Source: Acinetobacter pittii
GTDB lineage: Bacteria > Pseudomonadota > Gammaproteobacteria > Pseudomonadales > Moraxellaceae
DNA length: 64,000 bases
Reading direction: 5' to 3'
NCBI RefSeq assembly: GCF_034064985.1
Contig: NZ_CP139249.1
Location: 1,736,001-1,800,000 of the forward strand
Below are positions 9,405 through 17,674 of this stretch, piece by piece (position 1 is the stretch's first letter; every line of letters begins with the position of its first letter). A program made the position numbers and the translations under genes. The notes under the pieces are model-generated. The model had not been told where the DNA came from. It did not search any database and was given only the letters and a program-made list of their open reading frames with translations.

Positions 9405-10739
9405 TTAATGGCAACCAATTTCTGTTAAAACTTCGTCATAGATTTTTAAAGCTTCTAGAACTTCTTCTTCAGTAACGATACATGGAGGTACAACATGAAT
9501 ACGGTTATCTGCAAGGAAGGTTAAAAGACCTTTTTGTGCACAAAGATTCTTAATTTCAGTCATAGTCTGAGCTGAAACGCGCTCTTTTGTTTTTTGATTG
9601 CTAACTAATTCAATTGCCCAGAAAACACCAGCACCGCGTACTTCACCAATAATATTGTGCTTCTCAGCAAGCTTTTTAAGACCAGGTCCTAAAACTTCAT
9701 TACTGATGTATTCCACATTTTCTAGAACTTTTTCTTCTTTCATAGCATCGATAGTTGCCACAATAGAAGCCATTGCTAAAGGATGACCTGAGTAAGTCAA
9801 ACCTCCAGGGAAGAAAGTAGTGTCAAAGTACTGGCTAATTTTTTCAGAAATAATCACTCCACCTACTGGCACATATCCAGAATTTACGCCTTTAGCAAAG
9901 GTAATTAAATCTGGAATAACGCCATAATGTTCAAGTGCAAACCATTTGCCTGTACGACCAAAACCAGCCATGACTTCATCAAAAATCATGATGATGCCAA
10001 ATTCATTACAGAGTTCACGAACACCTTGCATATAATTTTTAGGTGGCACTAAGATTCCAGCGGTGCCTGGAAGGCTTTCAAGTAAAATTGCAGCAATACT
10101 TGATGGTCCTTCACTTTCGATAATTCTTCTCAAATGTTGTAAAGCACGCTCGCATTCTTCCACTTCATTTGATGCATGGAATTCTGATCTATAAAGATAG
10201 GGACTAAAAAAGTGAACGTGACCACGTGCATACTCGTTTGGAATACGGCGAGCATCACCGGTTGCTACAATTGCTGAACCTGTATTGCCATGATATGAGC
10301 GGTATGAAGATAAAACTTTTGTTTTACCTGTATATAGTCGAGCCATACGAATAGCATTTTCGTTGGCATCTGCTCCACCATTTGTAAAGAAAACTTTATT
10401 AAAGCCTTCAGGCGCTAATTCTACAATTCTTTTTGCAGCTTCATTTCTTGCTAAGTTTGCAGTTGAAGGGGCAATTGTCATTAATTCTTGAGCTTGTTTA
10501 ACAATTGCTTCAACTACTTTTGGATGTTGATGGCCAATATTTGTATTCACCAATTGGCTGCTAAAATCCAGATATTCATTACCATCAAAATCCCACAGTT
10601 TCGATCCTTTACCAGATTTAATAACTAAAGGATTTAAATTGCCTTGGATTGACCAAGAATGGAATACGTATTTGCGATCCATTGCGTAAACATCATCGTT
10701 ATCGATGGTTGATACATGACTGATTGAGGACATATCCAT
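9405..10739 (-). CDS. Class III (omega-amino acid) aminotransferase
   Basis: A 444-residue PLP enzyme of the class III aminotransferase fold. Visible are the PLP phosphate region NGGADANENAIRMAR, the Asp motif IIMIFDEVMAGFGRTG and the PLP lysine in ITFAKGVNSGYVPVGG. It resembles taurine- or beta-alanine-pyruvate transaminases, which move the terminal amino group to pyruvate and leave a semialdehyde. It is first in an operon with the MMSDH, which argues for beta-alanine, 3-aminoisobutyrate or a similar substrate. AGGA precedes the ATG at 6 bases. Upstream is the 600-base divergent region with GntR-type sites. Exact substrate uncertain. Confidence 0.87.
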   Translation of the reverse strand: MDMSSISHVSTIDNDDVYAMDRKYVFHSWSIQGNLNPLVIKSGKGSKLWDFDGNEYLDFSSQLVNTNIGHQHPKVVEAIVKQAQELMTIAPSTANLARNEAAKRIVELAPEGFNKVFFTNGGADANENAIRMARLYTGKTKVLSSYRSYHGNTGSAIVATGDARRIPNEYARGHVHFFSPYLYRSEFHASNEVEECERALQHLRRIIESEGPSSIAAILLESLPGTAGILVPPKNYMQGVRELCNEFGIIMIFDEVMAGFGRTGKWFALEHYGVIPDLITFAKGVNSGYVPVGGVIISEKISQYFDTTFFPGGLTYSGHPLAMASIVATIDAMKEEKVLENVEYISNEVLGPGLKKLAEKHNIIGEVRGAGVFWAIELVSNQKTKERVSAQTMTEIKNLCAQKGLLTFLADNRIHVVPPCIVTEEEVLEALKIYDEVLTEIGCH

Positions 10740-10870
10740 AATCGTTCCTATGAAAATGGTTAGCGAAGTAATCGCTTTAACTCAACAAATCCAATATTTC
10801 TATTATTCATCTGATGAGCATGACGAGTTAAATAACTAAAATTCAATACATTAAAATGTAGAATTTGAAA

Positions 10871-10892
10871 TGTATGCAATATTGTATGCAAT
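10871..10892. promoter_or_regulatory. GntR-type operator, direct and inverted form
   Basis: TGTATGCAAT occurs twice here with a 12-base period, and the central CAATATTG is self-complementary. The first 16 bases (TGTATGCAATATTGTA) are identical to those at 11219 and 17074. It lies about 130 bases upstream of the aminotransferase start, a place suited to coordinating both divergent operons. Confidence 0.6.
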
Positions 10893-11218
10893 GAGGTTAA
10901 GAGATAAAAATTATCCTGTCAATCAGTTCAAAAAAGATTTTTTTATTTAAATTTCTAACATTCGGGCAAGATTTAGTTTGGAAAAGAGAAATATCCAATT
11001 AAAACAAAAATCTATTTGGGGGCTTAAATATCTTAATTATTTCTAATAATTCTATTTAAAAGATATCTCGCAATTTAAATCTTAATTAAAAATAAGATGA
11101 GTTAAATATGAAAAATCCTTTTCTTAAAAAATATATCTTTGAAAAATCTATTCTTTTTATAGGTAAATTAATTTTCTCATGAATGATTGACATCTAAAAA
11201 AATTGCAGATATTGTTTG

Positions 11219-11239
11219 TGTATGCAATATTGTACACAA
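11219..11239. promoter_or_regulatory. GntR-type operator upstream of the hydroxyproline operon
   Basis: A 21-base site, TGTATGCAATATTGTA then CACAA, identical base for base to the one at 17074-17094. It is flanked by TTG on the left and lies about 125 bases upstream of the DapA-family gene. The GntR/FCD regulator encoded at the end of this operon is the obvious candidate to bind it. Confidence 0.65.
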
Positions 11240-11364
11240 TGTAATGATCTGGAATTGAATACTAAATCTTCAATTTTAAGTTATTGAAATAACATTAGTT
11301 ATTTTCTTAATTTTGTACGAGATAGGGAAATTCAGATTTAAAAATTTTTATGGAGAAATTTAAA

Positions 11365-12240
11365 ATGTTGCAAGGTATTCTTCCTGCTCTAGTAACACCT
11401 TTTGATGAAAATAACCAAGTCGACTATAAAACGTTGGTTGATATTATTGAATATCAATTAAAAGCAGGTGTTAAAGGTTTCGTACCATTAGGTTCAACTG
11501 GTGAGTATTACGCACTGACTAATGAAGAGCGTCGTCAAATTCTTAAGGTAGTAAAAGACACAGTTGGCGAACGAGGTATTTTAATTGCTGGTGCAAATGG
11601 TTCATGTACACGTGAAGTTTTAGAACAGGTTCAGCAAACAGTTGATCTTGGTTATACAAACCTTTTAATTGCACCTCCTTATTATGCTTTACCATCTCAA
11701 GAAGAGTTGATTGCTCACTACAATGCGATTTTAGATGCTTTTCCACAAATTAATATTGTTCTATATAACTATCCTGTTCGTACAAATGTAGAAGTTGGTT
11801 ACGAAGTACTTGAAGCTTTTAAAGACCATCCACGTGTTATTGGTATTAAAGAAAGTAGTGGTAATTTACTACGTGCTATTGAAATTGGTGGAAAGTATAA
11901 AGATAACTACCAGCTTTCATGTGGTTCAGATGATCAGGCATTGGATTTCTTCTTGTGGGGCGCAACAAGTTGGATCTGTGGTCCGGCTAACTGTTTCCCA
12001 AACAAAGTCGTTGAAATTATCGATAAATATAATGCTGGTGATATTAAAGGCGCTCAGGATGTTATGCGTCAATTATTCCCAGTTATGGCAATTATGGAAT
12101 CAGGTAAATTCGTTCAAAAAGTTAAATATGGTTGTGAATTGGCTGGATTTAAAGTTGGTAATGCACGTATGCCATTATTACCTTTAACTGAAGAAGAAAA
12201 AGCTGAATTTAAACGCGCATTTGATGCAATCGATAAGTAA
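11365..12240 (+). CDS. DapA-family aldolase or deaminase, probable 1-pyrroline-4-hydroxy-2-carboxylate deaminase
   Basis: A TIM-barrel protein of the dihydrodipicolinate synthase family (291 residues from this start). Visible are GSTGE (phosphate-type loop), the catalytic Tyr in VLYNYPVRTN and the Schiff-base Lys in IGIKESSGN. In hydroxyproline pathways a DapA-family enzyme deaminates and dehydrates 1-pyrroline-4-hydroxy-2-carboxylate to 2-ketoglutarate semialdehyde, and the next three genes fit that route. I prefer the ATG at 11365 to the one at 11350, because GGAGA then sits 8 bases upstream and homologues begin at the same place. Confidence 0.85.
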   Translation: MLQGILPALVTPFDENNQVDYKTLVDIIEYQLKAGVKGFVPLGSTGEYYALTNEERRQILKVVKDTVGERGILIAGANGSCTREVLEQVQQTVDLGYTNLLIAPPYYALPSQEELIAHYNAILDAFPQINIVLYNYPVRTNVEVGYEVLEAFKDHPRVIGIKESSGNLLRAIEIGGKYKDNYQLSCGSDDQALDFFLWGATSWICGPANCFPNKVVEIIDKYNAGDIKGAQDVMRQLFPVMAIMESGKFVQKVKYGCELAGFKVGNARMPLLPLTEEEKAEFKRAFDAIDK

Positions 12241-12250
12241 GTAAATTTGA

Positions 12251-12293
12251 AACCTATGAGTCAAAAGGCTCATAGGTTGAATAAAGTTTTTTT
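12251..12293 (+). terminator. Intra-operon hairpin with distal T tract
   Basis: AACCTATGAG and CTCATAGGTT form a perfect 10-bp stem with an 8-base loop right after the DapA-family stop. The T7 tract starts 9 bases beyond the stem rather than directly after it, so partial termination or mRNA-end protection within the operon seems likelier than a full stop. Confidence 0.6.
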
Positions 12294-12362
12294 AAAAGAG
12301 TAGGATAGGTTTTTATTATATCTCATCAATATAAAACCTCAATTAATCAATGGAATGTAAAA

Positions 12363-13619
12363 ATGTCTATAGAATCTAATTTGAAAAATACTGTTGTAAT
12401 TGGTGGCGGTATAGTGGGTATCTGTTGCGCTCTTTATCTGCAAAAAAAAGGTTTTAAAGTCACTGTTGTTGACCCATCCGAAGCTGGTGAAAGCACCGCG
12501 AAGTGGAGCTGTGGACAGATGGCCGTGAGTGAAATTATTCCACTTTCAAAAAAAGGGATCTTAATGAAGATTCCTGGTTGGTTACTAGATCAACAGGGAC
12601 CTTTAGCATTAAGACCATCCGCTTTTCCAAGCATTATTCCATGGTTTTTACGTTTTTTAAATTGTGCAAGAGAATCTCGTATAAATGAGATTGCTAGCTC
12701 TTTGGCTTCATTAACTCAACATGTCTATGAAGACTATGCAGTATTGTTGGAAGACTGCCCAGACAAAGATTTAATAGGCACACGACCTATTTTAGAGCTT
12801 TTTGACAGTGCTGATGATATTGAACATGAGAAGAAATATTTGGAGTTAAGACAAAGTTTTGGTTTCAAACATCAAATTCTAAATGAAAAAGAAATTTCAG
12901 ACTTAGAACCTGTTTTTACAGGAAAATTCAAACACGGTTTGTTATTTAATGATTGGACCGCTGTAAAAGATACTAAAGGTTTTATTGCTGCACTCACTGA
13001 AAGTTTTATTGCAAAGGGGGGTGAAAGGATACGTGCAGAAGTTGTCGAATTACGTGAAGAAAATAATAGATTGCGCCAAGTTCTTTTAAGTAATCATCAA
13101 ATTATTGATGTTGACTATGCAGTGGTTGCTGCAGGTGTTGGTTCACAACTATTTTCAAAACAACTCGGTATAGATCCACCTTTAGCAGGCATTGCGGGTT
13201 ATCAAGTCGTTTTGCCAAAACCTGAAGTCGACATTAAGCATTCAACTATCTATGCGTCAGGTGGCTTTTGTTTTGCCCCAATGAGCAGAGGCCTGCAAAT
13301 TGGTGGAACGATTGAATTTGCTGCAGCTGGCGCAAAACCCAATATGAAACGTGCTGAAATTATTTTGGATAAAGCTAAAAAAGTTTTACCTCAATTAAAT
13401 ACCGAAGGAATGGAATTTGGTGTTGGTTATAGACCATTTTTGCCTGATACAAAGCCAATTATTGATATGAGCTCACGTTTACCAAATGTTGCCTTAGCCT
13501 TTGGCCATGGGCAGCTTGGGTTAACTTTAGGTGCGACTACAGGACGTTTAGTCACAGAGATGCTATGTCAGCAACCTACCAAAGTGGATCTCACACCATT
13601 TAAAGCAAATAGATTTTAA
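12363..13619 (+). CDS. FAD-dependent D-amino-acid dehydrogenase, probable D-hydroxyproline dehydrogenase
   Basis: A 418-residue flavoprotein of the DAO/DadA type. The N-terminus has the dinucleotide motif VVIGGGIVGICCA (about residues 11-23), and the C-terminus has the FAD-closing LAFGHGQLGLTLGATTGR. DadA-like enzymes oxidise D-amino acids at the membrane and pass electrons to quinone. Placed between a DapA-family deaminase and the epimerase, it most likely oxidises cis-4-hydroxy-D-proline to 1-pyrroline-4-hydroxy-2-carboxylate. It is third in pathway logic but second in the operon. The single-chain form contrasts with the heterotrimeric enzyme of pseudomonads. Confidence 0.86.
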   Translation: MSIESNLKNTVVIGGGIVGICCALYLQKKGFKVTVVDPSEAGESTAKWSCGQMAVSEIIPLSKKGILMKIPGWLLDQQGPLALRPSAFPSIIPWFLRFLNCARESRINEIASSLASLTQHVYEDYAVLLEDCPDKDLIGTRPILELFDSADDIEHEKKYLELRQSFGFKHQILNEKEISDLEPVFTGKFKHGLLFNDWTAVKDTKGFIAALTESFIAKGGERIRAEVVELREENNRLRQVLLSNHQIIDVDYAVVAAGVGSQLFSKQLGIDPPLAGIAGYQVVLPKPEVDIKHSTIYASGGFCFAPMSRGLQIGGTIEFAAAGAKPNMKRAEIILDKAKKVLPQLNTEGMEFGVGYRPFLPDTKPIIDMSSRLPNVALAFGHGQLGLTLGATTGRLVTEMLCQQPTKVDLTPFKANRF

Positions 13620-13646
13620 TTATTGAACTAATAAGGATAAATAGAT

Positions 13647-15125
13647 ATGACTTACGATCAATTATATATCGATGGAAAATGGACTCCGACACGAAAAGGA
13701 AATACTTTCCAAAGTATCGATCCAAGTACTGAAGAGGTTATTGCTCATGTTGCTTGTGCTTCAGTAGAAGATGCCGAGCTTGCAGTTCGTGCAGCGCGAG
13801 AAGCATTTGATAATGGTTCATGGTCGAAGTTATCAGGTAAAGAGAGAGCGCATTATCTAAGAGCAATAGCTAAAGAAATTCGAGATAATCTAAAAGAAAT
13901 TTCGTCTTTAGAAGTTAAAGATAATGGTAAACCTTACCCAGAAGCTGAGTGGGATATCAGTGATGCTGCAGGTTGCTTTGATTTTTATGCAAATTTAGCT
14001 GAATCACTGGATGAAAATAGTGAAGAGAAAATAGAGCTGAGTGATGATCGCTTTAGTTGCGTAGCAACAAAAGAACCAGTAGGGGTGGCATGTGCAATTA
14101 TTCCATGGAATTACCCACTATTAATGGCTGCATGGAAGGTAGCACCTGCATTGGCTGCAGGTTGTACAATGATTCTTAAGCCTGCTGAAGCAACCTCACT
14201 TACAGCTGTTGAATTAGGGCGTATTGCTGAAAAGGTGGGTTTACCGAAAGGTGTTTTAAATATTTTGACTGGATATGGGCGAGAAATTGGTCCGTACTTA
14301 ACAGAACATCCTGATATTGATAAAGTTGCATTTACTGGTAGTGTACCTGTAGGTAAGCAAATTATGTTATCAGCGGCTTCAAATGTTAAAAATATTAGTT
14401 TGGAGCTAGGTGGAAAATCTGCATTTATCGTATTTGATGATAGTGATATTGAAGCTGCTGTTGAATGGATCATGTTTGGTATTTTCTGGAACCAAGGACA
14501 AGTTTGTTCAGCAACATCTCGAGTTTTGGTACAAGAAGGCATCTATCCAAAACTTATGGAAAGACTAGTACAAGAGAGCCAAAAAATTAAAATTGGAAAT
14601 GGTTTTGATGAAGGCGTGAAACTTGGTCCACTCGTTAACCAAAAACAATATCAAAATGTTGTGGATGTAATTCAGTGTGGTATTGAAGATAACATCACTC
14701 TTTTGAGTGGTGGAAAACCACCTAAAAATCTTACGAAAGGTTATTTTATAGAACCAACCATTTTTGCTGATGTTCCAGAAGATCACCCATTGTGGGCTGA
14801 AGAAATTTTTGGTCCAGTTGTGAGTATTCGTTCATTTAAAACTGAAGAAGAAGCAATCAAGTCTGCAAATAACTCTATATTTGGATTGGCTGGTGCAGTA
14901 ATGTCGAAGGATTTAGAGCGCTGTAATCGTGTGGCTCGAAAACTAAGAGCTGGCATTATCTGGATTAATTGTTCTCAACCTACTTTTACCGAAGCTCCGT
15001 GGGGCGGTTATAAACAAAGTGGCATTGGCCGGGAATTAGGAGTCTGGGGGCTTGAAAATTATCTAGAAGTTAAACAGATTACGAGTTACGACAGTCAAGA
15101 ACCATGGGCTTGGTATATTCAATAA
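13647..15125 (+). CDS. Aldehyde dehydrogenase, probable 2-ketoglutarate semialdehyde dehydrogenase
   Basis: A 492-residue NAD(P)+-dependent aldehyde dehydrogenase: NAD loop region IIPWNYPLLMAAWK, general base Glu in SLELGGKSAF (near 254) and nucleophile Cys in NQGQVCSATSR (near 288). The sequence flavour is of the betaine-aldehyde dehydrogenase branch, so automated naming may say BetB. Its operon position argues instead for oxidation of 2-ketoglutarate semialdehyde to 2-ketoglutarate, the last step of hydroxyproline breakdown. AAGGAT precedes the ATG. It is 13 bases from the epimerase gene. Confidence 0.85.
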   Translation: MTYDQLYIDGKWTPTRKGNTFQSIDPSTEEVIAHVACASVEDAELAVRAAREAFDNGSWSKLSGKERAHYLRAIAKEIRDNLKEISSLEVKDNGKPYPEAEWDISDAAGCFDFYANLAESLDENSEEKIELSDDRFSCVATKEPVGVACAIIPWNYPLLMAAWKVAPALAAGCTMILKPAEATSLTAVELGRIAEKVGLPKGVLNILTGYGREIGPYLTEHPDIDKVAFTGSVPVGKQIMLSAASNVKNISLELGGKSAFIVFDDSDIEAAVEWIMFGIFWNQGQVCSATSRVLVQEGIYPKLMERLVQESQKIKIGNGFDEGVKLGPLVNQKQYQNVVDVIQCGIEDNITLLSGGKPPKNLTKGYFIEPTIFADVPEDHPLWAEEIFGPVVSIRSFKTEEEAIKSANNSIFGLAGAVMSKDLERCNRVARKLRAGIIWINCSQPTFTEAPWGGYKQSGIGRELGVWGLENYLEVKQITSYDSQEPWAWYIQ

Positions 15126-15137
15126 GGAAGTGATGAC

Positions 15138-16160
15138 ATGCGTTGGGAAAAAACGATTCAACTTGTAGATGTTCACTGTGAAGGTGAGGTTGGAAAAGTG
15201 ATTACTGGAGGGGTATTAAATATCCCAGGTAATAGCATGGTTGAAAAAGTTAATTACTTGAACGAGGTGGATGATAGTTTACGTCGCTTTGTTATCCAAG
15301 AACCTCGAGGATGTTTACAGATATCTGTAAATTTATTGCTACCTCCTACAGTTCCCAACGCAGATGCTGCTTTTGCAATTTTTCAAGCAGATAAGACTCA
15401 CCCAATGTCTGGTAGTAATTGTATTTGTGTGACAACTGCATTGCTTGAAATGGGTATGGTAAAAATGCAGGAACCAGTCACAAATGTTGTTTTAGATACG
15501 GCAGCCGGATTGGTTACTGCAAAAGCTCAGTGTAAAGATGGGCGCTGTGAAAGTGTCACCTTAGAAATGATGCCTGCATTTGTAGAACAGTTAGACGCTG
15601 AAATAGATGTCGAACCATTCGGGAAAATCAAATTCGATATCGCGTTTGGTGGTGTTTATTATGCACTTATTAATGTTGATCAAGTTAATCTAACGATTGT
15701 ACCTGATAATGCTCGTAAATTAGCGACACTAGGTATCGAGCTTAGAAAGCTCATTAATCAACAGTTTAATGTTCAACATCCTATTTATTCTGATATTAAT
15801 GAAATTGCATACGTTATGTTTAGAAATCGATTAGATGAAAAAACAGTTCAGACGTGTACAACTTTACCACCAGGCCGTGTAGATCGCTCTCCTTGTGGAA
15901 CGGGCAGCTCGGCTAATTTGGCTACTTTAGCAAAACGTGGACTTGTTCAACCAGGGGATGAATTAATTTCACAATCAATTATTGGCGGACAGTTTAAAGT
16001 GAAGTATGCGAGTAATGTACAAATTGGTGATAAATCTGCGATTATTCCTAATATTACTGGCCGTGCATGGCTATATGGTATTCATCAACTTGGTATTGAC
16101 CCAACAGACCCATTATCAGAAGGTTTTATGGTAAGTGATACATGGGGAGAAGGTATATAA
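15138..16160 (+). CDS. Proline racemase family protein, probable 4-hydroxyproline 2-epimerase with a Ser/Cys pair
   Basis: 340 residues with the proline racemase superfamily fold. The second catalytic motif is intact: DRSPCGTGSSA with Cys253. In the first motif the usual MCGHG/N reads MSGSNC, so the catalytic Cys is replaced by Ser91. Family members epimerise trans-4-hydroxy-L-proline to cis-4-hydroxy-D-proline, or dehydrate trans-3-hydroxyproline when the second Cys is Thr, which is not the case here. Operon context supports the 4-epimerase call. AGGA sits 9 bases before the ATG. The Ser/Cys pair leaves some doubt about the exact reaction. Confidence 0.84.
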   Translation: MRWEKTIQLVDVHCEGEVGKVITGGVLNIPGNSMVEKVNYLNEVDDSLRRFVIQEPRGCLQISVNLLLPPTVPNADAAFAIFQADKTHPMSGSNCICVTTALLEMGMVKMQEPVTNVVLDTAAGLVTAKAQCKDGRCESVTLEMMPAFVEQLDAEIDVEPFGKIKFDIAFGGVYYALINVDQVNLTIVPDNARKLATLGIELRKLINQQFNVQHPIYSDINEIAYVMFRNRLDEKTVQTCTTLPPGRVDRSPCGTGSSANLATLAKRGLVQPGDELISQSIIGGQFKVKYASNVQIGDKSAIIPNITGRAWLYGIHQLGIDPTDPLSEGFMVSDTWGEGI

Positions 16161-16195
16161 TTAAATTAAAGTTAGAATTGGATAAGGCCTAGCCT

Positions 16196-16909
16196 ATGAA
16201 TAGTTTAGTAAAAAAAGAAACAGACGGGGTAAAGAAGAGACATAATGGTAAATATGTCTATGATCAACTCCGTGAAGAAATCTTAACTTTAAAGCTAAGA
16301 CCGAATACTCAACTTGACGAAATTTCACTTGCTGAAAGGTTTGAGGTTTCACGTTCGCCCGTTCGTGATGCGCTTGCACGTCTTGTTGCTGAAGGTTTAG
16401 CAATGACTCTGCCGAATAGAACAACTATTGTTCGGCCGTTTAACTTACAAGATTTTTCAAAATATATTAGCGCATTAGACCTTCTACAGCGTGCTGTAAC
16501 ACGTTTGGCAGCAGCCAATTGTACTGAAGATGATATACAAAGAATTAAAGATGTTGATACTGTTTATGTGCAAGCAGCAAGAGAAGGTAACTATCAACTA
16601 ATGCTTGAACAAAATAAGCAATTACATCTTGAGATTGCTAAAGCAGGACGAAATCCATTCTTAATTGAGTACTATGAGCGGCTATTAGAAGAGGGCCAAC
16701 GACTATTCTATTTACATTTTGATCATCTAGCTAAATCGACTAGTTTTGATAATTTGGAAAGTGATCATTTAAGCCTAATAGAAGCGATAGCTAATAAAGA
16801 ACTGGATAAAGCTGAAAGTGAGGCACATGCTCACACCTTGCTGTTTAGAGATCGTTTTATGGAACACATGAAAGAAAACTTAATTGATCAGATAAGCGTA
16901 GCAACTTAA
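16196..16909 (+). CDS. GntR family regulator (FadR/FCD subfamily) of the hydroxyproline operon
   Basis: 237 residues. The N-terminal winged helix (about residues 17-85) contains VYDQLREEILTLKLRPNTQL and LAERFEVSRSPVRDALARL, the GntR hallmark. The C-terminal part is an all-helical FCD ligand domain. It is the last gene of the hydroxyproline operon, 35 bases after the epimerase, and probably represses the operon and its transporter until hydroxyproline or an intermediate binds. The matching 21-base sites at 11219 and 17074, both ahead of target genes, are the likely operators. Confidence 0.88.
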   Translation: MNSLVKKETDGVKKRHNGKYVYDQLREEILTLKLRPNTQLDEISLAERFEVSRSPVRDALARLVAEGLAMTLPNRTTIVRPFNLQDFSKYISALDLLQRAVTRLAAANCTEDDIQRIKDVDTVYVQAAREGNYQLMLEQNKQLHLEIAKAGRNPFLIEYYERLLEEGQRLFYLHFDHLAKSTSFDNLESDHLSLIEAIANKELDKAESEAHAHTLLFRDRFMEHMKENLIDQISVAT

Positions 16910-16939
16910 AAAATAATCAGCAAATCTATCTAATAATTA

Positions 16940-16986
16940 AAACCAATAAAGATTGTTTTATGACGATCTTTATTGGTTTTTTTATT
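16940..16986 (+). terminator. Rho-independent terminator of the hydroxyproline operon
   Basis: AAACCAATAAAGAT and ATCTTTATTGGTTT form a perfect 14-bp stem with a 12-base loop followed by seven T residues. It lies about 30 bases after the gntR stop. Confidence 0.9.
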
Positions 16987-17674
16987 TAAAAAACATGAGT
17001 TTAATCAATATTTTTATTTGTTTATTTTTTATCTTTTTTCATTGACAAGTAATAAAGTTCGTTATATTTTTAATGTATGCAATATTGTACACAACTTAAA
17101 ATGGATGAAAAACTAAGTTTGTACATATAGAAAGTTAGCTGTTGGGATGAGTCTAATAGTGAAATTTCAAAAGCATTTGATGCATTCAAGTACACATATC
17201 GTTTTGAGATACAAAGCTTGGATTAGTCATAAAGGGAATAATTATGAGACAAAATCTACTACGTTTAAAAAGATCAATAGTAGGGATAGCTGGTTATACG
17301 ACCAAACAAGACCTTCTGATTTTTTCAAATAAGAATTTATCTATATGTATGAAAGAGCAGATAAAGCGATTATTAAATTTAATAATCACTTTTAATTGGG
17401 TTCTTCATTCTTCAAACCAAGTAAGTACCTCTGCAAAAGTCTTAAGACTATTTTGTCATGGCCTAAATCTAGAAGAGTATTTCAGGAGCTAAAAAGAACA
17501 AGAAGGATATAGCGACTAGATAAGGAAGTTTTCAATTATGCCATTTTAGTTCTACTAAATAGTAATTATGGCATATAGATCAAATACATATACATGCATT
17601 ATGTAGGGTTCTTGCGTCTTTAAAAAACTGAACCTTGCTTAATTCGTATAAGGAAATGGAATAAGGTAACGGAA
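16987..17674 (+). other. Long untranslated leader upstream of the Na+/amino-acid symporter
   Basis: Nearly 690 bases lie between the operon terminator and the symporter start. The only clear elements are the GntR-type site at 17074-17094 and an 8-bp inverted repeat, TATGCCAT (17537) with ATGGCATA (17568). Two short overlapping frames (17147-17332 and 17244-17492) have no recognisable protein signal or good ribosome-binding site. If transcription starts near the operator, the leader would exceed 500 bases. Confidence 0.5.
17074..17094. promoter_or_regulatory. GntR-type operator, identical to that at 11219
   Basis: The same 21 bases as at 11219-11239 (TGTATGCAATATTGTA then CACAA). It lies between the gntR gene and the symporter and porin genes, which suggests that uptake genes are co-regulated with the catabolic operon. 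Confidence 0.65.

Larger units (their letters stand above)
10740..11364. other. Divergent intergenic control region between the aminotransferase and hydroxyproline operons
   Basis: About 620 bases without a credible gene, very AT-rich. It holds two operator-like sites, one nearer the minus-strand operon (10871-10892) and one nearer the plus-strand operon (11219-11239). Apart from these I see only AT-rich sequence with no hairpin or small ORF worth reporting. Confidence 0.7.

Noticed and set aside
12251..12293. The hairpin after the DapA-family gene as a full operon terminator
   Set aside because: The T tract is displaced 9 bases from the stem and the next pathway genes follow on the same strand, so complete termination is unlikely.
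13647..15125. Naming the aldehyde dehydrogenase as betaine aldehyde dehydrogenase
   Set aside because: Sequence flavour fits, but no choline or betaine genes are nearby while four hydroxyproline-pathway genes are.
17147..17492. Two overlapping short frames in the leader of the symporter
   Set aside because: No ribosome-binding site, no family resemblance and mutually overlapping; treated as non-coding leader.
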